A stretch of 61,436 nucleotides of DNA from contig NZ_NWSX01000034.1 in the NCBI RefSeq assembly GCF_002531825.1, positions 1-61,436 of the forward strand, read 5' to 3'. The translations under genes and the position numbers were made by a program. The stretch is from Rhizobium sp. J15 (lineage in GTDB: Bacteria > Pseudomonadota > Alphaproteobacteria > Rhizobiales > Rhizobiaceae). This document shows, piece after piece, positions 55,534 through 61,436 of the stretch (position 1 is its first letter; each line of letters starts with the position of its first letter). The notes under the pieces are model-generated. The model saw nothing but the letters and a program-made list of their open reading frames with translations, was not told the origin of the DNA and did no database searches.

Positions 55534-56121
55534 ATGGCAGCAGTGATGATTGGTTATGCTCGTACATCCACCATCGACCAGAAGGCAGGGCTAGAGGCCC
55601 AACTCCGGGACCTTCAATCGGCTGGATGCACCAAGATTTTCAAAGAGCAGCTCTCTTCCGTCGCCACCGAAAGGCTAGAGCTGGAGCGCGCCTTGGATTT
55701 CGTGCGTGAAGGTGACCTGCTGGTGGTCACCAAGCTGGACCGTCTTGCCCGCTCGGTGGCGGACCTCATGGCGATCACCGAGACGCTCAGGCGTAAGGGC
55801 GTCGAGCTGCGTATCCTAGCGCTCAATCTGGACACCTCCACGCCTACCGGAAAGCTGATGCTCAATCTCTTGGGGTCTATCGCAGAGTTTGAGCGCGAGC
55901 TGATGTTGGAGAGGCAACGCGAGGGCATCGCCAAGGCCAAAGCAGAAGGCAAGTATAAGGGACGAGCACCAACGGCACGAGACCAGGCCGCGCAAGTGTT
56001 GAGCTTAAAGGCCGCAGGAAAAACTGTGCGGGACATACAGGAGGCCTTGAGCATAAGCAGGGCGAGTGTGTTTAGAATATTGAAGGAGAGGCGTCAGGCC
56101 TGTGAACTAGGGAGGGACTGA
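55534..56121 (+). CDS. Serine recombinase (resolvase/invertase family)
   Basis: A 195-aa site-specific recombinase. The catalytic Ser is in GYARTSTIDQ at residue 12. Conserved arginines lie in TKLDRLARS, and the long E helix is FERELMLERQREGIAKAKAE. The C-terminal helix-turn-helix (VRDIQEALSISRASVFRIL) ends the protein. Length matches Tn3 resolvases and Hin/Pin invertases, so it is intact. It could resolve cointegrates, invert a segment or stabilise the island. Its stop codon shares a base with the ATG of the HNH gene (TGATG). Confidence 0.92.
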   Translation: MAAVMIGYARTSTIDQKAGLEAQLRDLQSAGCTKIFKEQLSSVATERLELERALDFVREGDLLVVTKLDRLARSVADLMAITETLRRKGVELRILALNLDTSTPTGKLMLNLLGSIAEFERELMLERQREGIAKAKAEGKYKGRAPTARDQAAQVLSLKAAGKTVRDIQEALSISRASVFRILKERRQACELGRD

Positions 56122-56825
56122 TGCCGGTTAATCCGAAGTGGACACGCGAGGAGACGCTTTTGGCCCTGGATCTCCTCTACCAGTACAACATTCGGCTTGG
56201 CCGCGAACATAAGGAGGTCATCGCTCTCTCGGAACTGTTACAGAAAGCGCCCATTCATCCTCCAGAAACGCGACGGAATAACTTTCGCGAGCCCCACGGC
56301 GTTGCCAAAAAGATAGATAATCTTCTGTTAGCCGTTGAGAGCAACCATGGCTATGGCGTATCGAACGCCGATAAAGCTGCTGTCTCTGACTATCCTAGAT
56401 CGCGAAAGGAAGAGTTGGCCGCGCTCGCGAATTCGCTTCGAGCCTCATTCATCTTGCGTGATGGCGCGGAAGAGCTACCCGACGATGAGGTGTTCGTTGA
56501 GGGCAAATGGCTGACCGTTCGGCATCGGAAGAGGGACCAGCGCCTTCGCCAGCGGCTTTTAACCAAGCTGCGCGGCAAAGAATTGCAATGCGAGATGTGC
56601 AGTGTCTCACCGCCCCCAATTGACCGCGAGCTTCAGGAGAGCAGATACGAGGCTCACCACCGAATCCCCCTTGCCGAGGCGGAACACGAGAGCGAAACAC
56701 GCGTGGCCGACATGGCGCTTTTGTGTGCCTGTTGTCACCGAACGCTTCACAAGATGATTTCCCGGTTTCGCCGTTGGGTGAGCGTTGCCGAAGGCCGCAG
56801 TCTGTTGGGTCTGGCTCCGCTATAG
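56121..56825 (+). CDS. HNH endonuclease family protein
   Basis: A 234-aa protein. The C-terminal zinc/HNH nuclease domain has CEMC, YEAHHRIPLAE, then LLCACCHRTLHKM, with paired CxxC and HH/N/H positions near residues 155-215. The first 130 residues are helical (WTREETLLALDLLYQYNIRL) and resemble the N-terminus of McrA-like and other restriction-type HNH proteins. GGGAGGG lies before the ATG, which is translationally coupled to the recombinase. It is probably a DNase of an anti-invader or mobile-element type; no methylase is adjacent. Confidence 0.8.
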   Translation: MPVNPKWTREETLLALDLLYQYNIRLGREHKEVIALSELLQKAPIHPPETRRNNFREPHGVAKKIDNLLLAVESNHGYGVSNADKAAVSDYPRSRKEELAALANSLRASFILRDGAEELPDDEVFVEGKWLTVRHRKRDQRLRQRLLTKLRGKELQCEMCSVSPPPIDRELQESRYEAHHRIPLAEAEHESETRVADMALLCACCHRTLHKMISRFRRWVSVAEGRSLLGLAPL

Positions 56826-56848
56826 GCTAAAGTTTCTTGTTCTCGCGT

Positions 56849-57205
56849 TTACTGAGCCGCACTGGGGTCCGAAGCCAGCAAGAAATCTCTGCTGTTTTGG
56901 CTCCAAGGAAAGCATGTCAAAGGTTTCCCGATATTGCCGTGATCATAGTAGCAGGCGGACATCGCGCCAGTCGTAGTGTCCATTCGGACTATCGTGGTGT
57001 TCCTGAGAAGGACGGCCTGATAGCGGCCCAGAGAACCTAGCGGCGAACACTGCAACACAATCGCTCCACCAATGACGATGCCGAGCGCGCTTAACGCCAC
57101 AATGGCAAGAGGTGAGAGTGAGGTGGGAATAGTGTGGCTGGCGGGGGGGCTGCCCCGGCTCTCGTGGTGGACACCAGGTCTTTGTTCAAGCGAATCAACA
57201 CTCAT
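56849..57205 (-). CDS. Small single-pass membrane protein, hypothetical
   Basis: A 118-aa protein starting at 57205 (MSVDSL), after AGGGGAA. A 35-residue Ser/Pro-rich head is followed by one transmembrane helix (LAIVALSALGIVIGGAIVL) and a C-terminal domain with TTIVRMDTTTGAMSACYY and a second cysteine. The RMDTTTGAMSAC stretch resembles small periplasmic repeats in rhizobial hypothetical proteins. It is convergent with the HNH gene, with a 23-base gap. Confidence 0.6.
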   Translation of the reverse strand: MSVDSLEQRPGVHHESRGSPPASHTIPTSLSPLAIVALSALGIVIGGAIVLQCSPLGSLGRYQAVLLRNTTIVRMDTTTGAMSACYYDHGNIGKPLTCFPWSQNSRDFLLASDPSAAQ

Positions 57206-57717
57206 CGGCTTCCCCTGAGGCCTTCGCCTACGGTTCGCCCCCGTAAGCTTGCCTCCGTGACCCCTGGATCGGGGAGTTGGAAAACCGACTCGGTCGGTCC
57301 CTGAGGCCTTTAGTTCGGTGAACCTGGACATACGCCACAGGCTCCCCGACCTAGAGAAGGTCAAGGATCGATCTCCCTTCCGGTGGGGATCATACCGCCG
57401 AGTTCAGGGTTTCCACGCCCCGGAGCGCCGCGTCTGCGCTCAATATCAATCATTATCCACCTTGCGACGAATCGGCAAGAATCTCCTTGAGGTGGGAGGC
57501 ATCTGAAAGTTGAAATATATCTACCCGCTTGCTCACTGACTTGAAGATAGCCGTCTTCTGTCGTGTCCTCCCGGTAGGACATGACTTCAACCATTGAGTT
57601 TCGAAACTTCGGTCATGTCCTATCTAACGCATTGACGAGATTGCATTTTCTTTCGGAGCATCTCTTGAACGCTTAGAGAGGCCACCCACCTGTAAGTCTC
57701 AACTCACGGAGACCACA
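57206..57717. other. 512-base region without a supported gene
   Basis: No ORF here has both a ribosome site and protein-like composition. A repeated word CCTGAGGCCTT occurs at about 57208 and 57301, and the inverted repeats at 57564-57622 are listed separately. The region divides a minus-strand from a plus-strand gene and should hold both promoters. Confidence 0.55.
57564..57622 (+). promoter_or_regulatory. Inverted repeats with AGGACATGAC words
   Basis: TAGGACATGAC (57575-57585) and GTCATGTCCTA (57612-57622) form a perfect 11-bp inverted repeat with a 26-base spacer. TGTCCT (57564-57569) makes a second, tighter dyad with AGGACA. The array is 96 bases before the start of the 165-aa gene and may be an operator. 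Confidence 0.5.
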
Positions 57718-58215
57718 ATGGGCATCGAACCATTTCGCATCTACATTTCGGCAACTCATCAGGGCGCATATCGCAACGGAAAGGTGTACGCCAGCTACGC
57801 ACTCAGAGTTCTAGGGAACGGGATCAATAAAGTATTGAAAGCTAGCGGCCCGCAAGCGGAAGTGCAGGCAATGTATGCTATCGGCCTCAACGCCGCCTAT
57901 AATTTTCTCTGGTCCGAGATCGAGGACACCGGCGTAAACAGCAAGCCGGCCGTCGAGGTTGTAGTTAGAAAACCGAATATGAGAATTAGATTTGAGCAGG
58001 CCGACGACAGCCTCTTCGAAAGGGCGATCAAGGGAGAAACCAAGGCCACGGATAACATCGACGTGTGGCTGGAAGACAGCGTGATGGCGACACACTTCCC
58101 GACTACGTTTCGAAAGCCCCTTGATGAAGAAAAGCCAATACTGAGCGAGATTGAAGATCTGGCAACAGCCGAAGCCAGTAAAAGATTTCTGAATGGCGGG
58201 ACCAATGGTGACTGA
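57718..58215 (+). CDS. Hypothetical protein (165 aa)
   Basis: A soluble protein starting MGIEPFRIYISATHQG, with GGAGA before the ATG. The N-terminal strand-turn-strand (IYISATHQGAYRNGKVYASY) and the following AVQAMYAIGLNAAYNFLWSE-like helix resemble an RNase H-like fold, but the catalytic acids are not evident. The last 10 residues are encoded in the overlap with the next gene. No family assigned. Confidence 0.55.
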   Translation: MGIEPFRIYISATHQGAYRNGKVYASYALRVLGNGINKVLKASGPQAEVQAMYAIGLNAAYNFLWSEIEDTGVNSKPAVEVVVRKPNMRIRFEQADDSLFERAIKGETKATDNIDVWLEDSVMATHFPTTFRKPLDEEKPILSEIEDLATAEASKRFLNGGTNGD

Positions 58216-58936
58216 GCTACTCAGGAGCGGTCATGTAGCAGCCGAATGTCGCTGCGTGGTTCCGGGTTGCAGCCGGCGGGCGGAAGTCTCGGAGGGGTCG
58301 GGTTTGGCTCGCTACCACTGTCGTTACCACGTCCAGCACAAGTCGCGACATGGTTCTCATTGGCACCCGACCTACAAGGCATCCGAACTGCAGCCGTATG
58401 CTCGGAGCGCTGAGCTTTGGATAAGGGAACACCGAGAGGACCCTGCCTATCAGGCAGCGTATTGGCAGCTAGAGCACTTGATGGCGGGAGCTAGTCGGGT
58501 AGAGTCGGCAACGAGTCTACGGGGCTTGTCTGCTGAGCATCGTACTCGGATTGCCTTTGCGCGTCTGAGGGCTGCGAACATCCCCACGCGTAGGCTCATC
58601 GCCATTTATCTTGGCGTTGCGGCCCTCGTTGAGGATGACTTTGGGAGCCACCGCACCCGCGAGTTCCGGATCGTGCAGGCAGCAAAGGCCGTCCATCGAC
58701 TGGCTAGCGGCACGCACCGAAAGTGGGACGTGTGGGAGCCCCGCACGGGCGGCACCCGACAGGCCGAGCTTCACGCCTACCCTCGCTCTTCCGGGCATGT
58801 CCTGAGGAAGATTGGGGCCGCACTGGAGAAGGCTTGCGATGAATTAGCCCGTACAGCCGTGCCTGAGATTATCGCCATGCGAACGGAGCGCTTCGGCCCG
58901 CATCCCTCTCACTCGCCTATCGCTAAGGCGTCCTAA
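58205..58936 (+). CDS. Hypothetical protein with N-terminal Cys/His cluster
   Basis: A 243-aa protein beginning MVTELLRSGH, overlapping the previous gene by 11 bases. An N-terminal Cys/His cluster (CRCVVPGC, then YHCRYHVQHKSRHGSHWH) looks like a zinc-binding module. The rest is helical and Arg-rich (EHRTRIAFARLRAANIPTRR). Such proteins occur in alphaproteobacterial plasmids and islands without a known function. A DNA- or RNA-binding role is plausible. An ATG four codons earlier (58193) is also in frame. Confidence 0.6.
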   Translation: MVTELLRSGHVAAECRCVVPGCSRRAEVSEGSGLARYHCRYHVQHKSRHGSHWHPTYKASELQPYARSAELWIREHREDPAYQAAYWQLEHLMAGASRVESATSLRGLSAEHRTRIAFARLRAANIPTRRLIAIYLGVAALVEDDFGSHRTREFRIVQAAKAVHRLASGTHRKWDVWEPRTGGTRQAELHAYPRSSGHVLRKIGAALEKACDELARTAVPEIIAMRTERFGPHPSHSPIAKAS

Positions 58937-59005
58937 TCAACAAAAAGTCCTCGCCACCGTCTGATCACCTGGCCAAGGCGGGGACGCACATGTCGGAGCT
59001 TTATC

Positions 59006-60331
59006 TTGCTGTCCCAGAAGTTGGCTGCCGAGAAGGTATTGCACCACGTCCTCCACTACGACGCATGGTTGACCGCTGGTGAGGGTCGGCTCGTTGCATT
59101 AGCCGAACGCGTCTTTGAAATGCTTGCGCCTCCGATCATATCGCCCGGAAGAAAACCCAGAGCCGACGCGGCAGAGCGCCGAAAGTTTTGCTGCGCAACG
59201 CTAGTAACAAACCTCGTGATGGTCGCTCTAAGCCCCGTTCGCTACGCGGGTCTGGCGGTGCCATTGAGGAACGGTAAGCTCAGCCGATACGATCGGAAAG
59301 ATTTCAACGCTGATGTTCTGAGGCTTGTGATTGAGGAGGCTGAAAACGCAGGCCTGGCTTCGGTCGAAGAGGCGATTTTCAAGGAACGCCGAACAGTCGT
59401 TACCCCGACGCCGCGCTTCCGGCAGCTCGTTGCCGCCCATGGGGTATCCCTCGCCGATATCCACCATCTAGAAGGCCGCGAGACAATCGAGCTGTGGGCA
59501 GGCAGCAGACGGAGCGGACACAAGACGCCGGTTGAATACGTGGACTGCCCAGAGGCGAACGCGATGCGAGCCCAGATGGCGGCAATCAACGGGATCCTCG
59601 TCGACGCTGATATCCGCCTTGGTGGTGAACAAACTGGCCCAACTCAGCTTTTGCGAAAGTTCCGCATTGAGGAGGCAGAACGCGTCCAAACCTTTGACCG
59701 GCATGGCAGGCTCTACGGCGGCTTCTGGGAAGACCTTCCGAAGGAGCAACGCCATTTGCTCACGATTGGGGGAGAGCCGGTGGTGGATCTGGATTTCGCC
59801 TCCATGTTCGTTCAACTCGCATATTGCCACGTAGGAATAGAGCCGCCCACTGGCGATCTGTACGCAATTCCCGGACTGGAGGACCACCGAAAGGCCGTCA
59901 AATCGCTGATGGTCTCGCTGTTCTTTCGAAACGCGGCGGCGCGGCGGTTGCCGGTCGGAAGCAAGGAAGCGCTCCCTCCTGGGTGGACTATGGGGAGGTT
60001 CAAAGAGGCTGCGCGCGCCCACCATCCTGCAATCGCTTCCCTCTTCGATACCGCTGTGGGATTTCAATTGATGGCGGTAGAAAGCGAAATCCTTGTCGGC
60101 ATTCTCCTTGAGCTTAGCTCAAAGGGCGTCGCCGCCTTGCCAATGCACGATGGTATCATGGTGGCAGCCAGCCAGAGGGAATTAGCCATCGCGACAATGC
60201 AGAATGTAAGTGCTGCGAAGGTGGGACGGTCGCTGCCGGTTGTCGAAAAGCCAATCCGTAGGCCGCCGCAAAATAACTCCCCCCTATGGAGCTCTAGGGC
60301 TGGCTCAGAGGGGGAGGCTGTATTGCTTTAG
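59006..60331 (+). CDS. Divergent single-subunit (family A/T7-like) polymerase-like protein
   Basis: A 441-aa protein. Three spaced motifs recall the palm and fingers of family A DNA polymerases and T7-like RNA polymerases: VVDLDFASMFVQLAY (motif A-like, Asp, near 255), RKAVKSLMVSLFFRN (motif B-like, Lys on the O helix, near 295) and LPMHDGIMVA (motif C-like, His-Asp, near 385). No exonuclease or polymerase thumb of normal size is present. The N-terminal 240 residues resemble nothing I know. The most upstream plausible start is TTG at 59006 with CGGAG before it. It is probably an island replication or repair factor; the assignment is a hypothesis from motifs. Confidence 0.5.
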   Translation: MLSQKLAAEKVLHHVLHYDAWLTAGEGRLVALAERVFEMLAPPIISPGRKPRADAAERRKFCCATLVTNLVMVALSPVRYAGLAVPLRNGKLSRYDRKDFNADVLRLVIEEAENAGLASVEEAIFKERRTVVTPTPRFRQLVAAHGVSLADIHHLEGRETIELWAGSRRSGHKTPVEYVDCPEANAMRAQMAAINGILVDADIRLGGEQTGPTQLLRKFRIEEAERVQTFDRHGRLYGGFWEDLPKEQRHLLTIGGEPVVDLDFASMFVQLAYCHVGIEPPTGDLYAIPGLEDHRKAVKSLMVSLFFRNAAARRLPVGSKEALPPGWTMGRFKEAARAHHPAIASLFDTAVGFQLMAVESEILVGILLELSSKGVAALPMHDGIMVAASQRELAIATMQNVSAAKVGRSLPVVEKPIRRPPQNNSPLWSSRAGSEGEAVLL

Positions 60332-60552
60332 ACCCAATCATCACCTTTAGCTCAATGGCGGCTTCAAGTTGCTTAGAGGAACCTGGGGGCTGTATCTCAA
60401 AGTGACCAACACGAGGGGGTCTCATGCTTCCTTCCCGTGCTGCCTTGGGGAAGAGATGATGATAGGCGACCCATCACCGTTCCGATGCCTCAAAGCCACA
60501 CTTTGCGTAAGCTAACGGGAGACCGAAAGATCATTCCACTAGGCGGCTGTCG

Positions 60553-61398
60553 GTGAAGGATGGGGTCAGAGAATGGACGGCTTTCTTCCGAGAGCTTGCA
60601 GGCTCAACCTCAGTATGTCACGCTCCCAAGAAGCACAGCCCGCGCCATTATGGTAACAGATTGACCGACCCCGGCTTCTCCCTTGAAGAAATCCACGAGA
60701 TGTTGGACGGCATTGAGCAAAGCCTTAGCAGGCTGAAAGCTGCAACCCTCCACCAGAAGTACATGCCCATGACATATATTCCAGAGGCGGTCTCTGTCTT
60801 TATGGAACTCGAGATGAATGGCGTTCTCCATAGCCTCGGGATCAATCCCTCAGTGGTGAACAAACTGAAGAACTTTGACGCGAAGCTCAGAGCCCCCGTA
60901 ATGATAGCCGCGCTGGGCAGGGCTCGCAGCTACCTTCGAACGTTGGAAAGCGATCACGGCGGTGGCAAACCTTCTCCAGAGCATCCGGCAAACCAGGATC
61001 TTCTGATTCAAGAGCTTGCCGATGCACATCCGCCCCAGCCAATTCAAGTTTGGACAGAACAATGGGTCTATGTGAAGCGTGGATCACGCGCGAAAGAGAT
61101 CATCGCCACCGTCTCGGAACTGCTTGACGAGGCAGTGCTTCTAGCCAAAACCACAAACTTGCCTGAAGAGCAGGCCGCCTTGACCAACATCGAGCGTGCG
61201 CAGCTCATAGCCATCTTGGAGACGGCGCTCGCGGTGTTGAAGGCTCCGATGGTCGAGCCCGGACTTTTGAAGAAGACTGCCCGCCTCGCTAAAGAGGTTG
61301 CTGAGAGAACGGCCAAAAAGAAGGCTGAAGAGGCGCTTGGTGCCGGCCTTGCTCATGTTGCTAAGAGGCTCTTAGATCTCGTCGCGAGCTTGATGTAA
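60553..61398 (+). CDS. Hypothetical protein (up to 281 aa)
   Basis: A helical protein with no known family. A short charged N-terminus is followed by FSLEEIHEMLDGIEQSLSRL near 43. A C-terminal domain (IERAQLIAILETALAVLKAP near 214, then KKTARLAKEVAERTAKKKAE) ends in an amphipathic helix, a type of tail found in some membrane-targeted effector proteins. The ORF opens with GTG at 60553 and no clear ribosome site; a shorter form from the Met near residue 50 is possible. Confidence 0.5.
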   Translation: MKDGVREWTAFFRELAGSTSVCHAPKKHSPRHYGNRLTDPGFSLEEIHEMLDGIEQSLSRLKAATLHQKYMPMTYIPEAVSVFMELEMNGVLHSLGINPSVVNKLKNFDAKLRAPVMIAALGRARSYLRTLESDHGGGKPSPEHPANQDLLIQELADAHPPQPIQVWTEQWVYVKRGSRAKEIIATVSELLDEAVLLAKTTNLPEEQAALTNIERAQLIAILETALAVLKAPMVEPGLLKKTARLAKEVAERTAKKKAEEALGAGLAHVAKRLLDLVASLM

Positions 61399-61436
61399 TG
61401 TAAGCCCCCGGTGAAGGCCGCCTTGCGAGGTTGAGG

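Larger units (their letters stand above)
50247..61436. mobile_element. Putative genomic island downstream of tRNA-Ala (right end not in window)
   Basis: From the 3' end of tRNA-Ala to the end of the window, GC content and codon bias drop visibly. Genes are short, mostly unknown and on mixed strands, with longer gaps. A serine recombinase, an HNH endonuclease, a thermonuclease-like gene and a polymerase-like gene are present. No tRNA-type tyrosine integrase and no second copy of the tRNA 3' end were found, so the far boundary and the mode of transfer are unknown. Confidence 0.65.

Noticed and set aside
57361..57594. 77-codon minus-strand frame starting MVEVMSYRED
   Set aside because: No ribosome site, overlaps the inverted repeats, and composition is ambiguous; could still be a small gene but support is too weak.

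Overview
The window looks like a chromosomal (or chromid) segment of a fast-growing Rhizobium of the etli/leguminosarum type. The evidence is the high-GC alphaproteobacterial codon use, a RIME-like intergenic palindrome at 40.55-40.71 kb, a PrsDE-like type I secretion system, an arabinose-polysaccharide (uxs/uxe/aps-like) cluster as known from Sinorhizobium, a FYDLN-acid (TIGR02300) protein, and a cmk-rpsA pair. Species assignment is inference.

Layout. 0-6 kb: the 3' end of an initiator tRNA with its terminator, then a large SF1 helicase-like ATPase, a FemAB-like acyltransferase fused to TPRs, and a small unknown protein, all on the minus strand. 6-13 kb: a minus-strand type I secretion locus made of an unknown tandem-octapeptide protein, a 673-aa internally repeated protein, an ABC exporter with a long disordered N-terminus, and an HlyD adaptor. 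13-20.7 kb: a LuxR-type regulator with a degenerate receiver domain, then an operon for UDP-xylose synthase, a UDP-sugar 4-epimerase, a processive family-2 glycosyltransferase, a DUF995 protein and a GH26-like hydrolase. This probably makes an arabinose-containing exopolysaccharide.

20.8-44 kb is a sugar and uronate catabolic region. It has an orphan solute-binding protein, a LacI regulator with a DUF2264 (GH154-like) protein and a 2-hydroxyacid dehydrogenase, and a four-gene minus operon (two Gfo/Idh/MocA oxidoreductases, a TIM-barrel isomerase, DUF993). It also has a TetR regulator, a full sugar ABC transporter with a further oxidoreductase, a kinase plus FAD/GcvT pair, and uxuB/uxaC. Three divergent transcription units share a GTAAC-N6-GTTAC-type operator placed 25-26 bases downstream of a -35-like hexamer, so they probably form one regulon. 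43.8-50 kb is core genome: slyX, a short RNase D, a disordered protein, rpsA, cmk, a TIGR02300 protein and tRNA-Ala(GGC).

50.25-61.4 kb, directly downstream of tRNA-Ala, is an accessory island with visibly lower GC. It has a nuclease, small secreted and membrane proteins, a serine recombinase translationally coupled to an HNH endonuclease, several unknown proteins and a divergent protein with single-subunit-polymerase-like motifs. Three copies of an island-specific hairpin repeat sit between its minus-strand genes. The far end of the island is not in the window.
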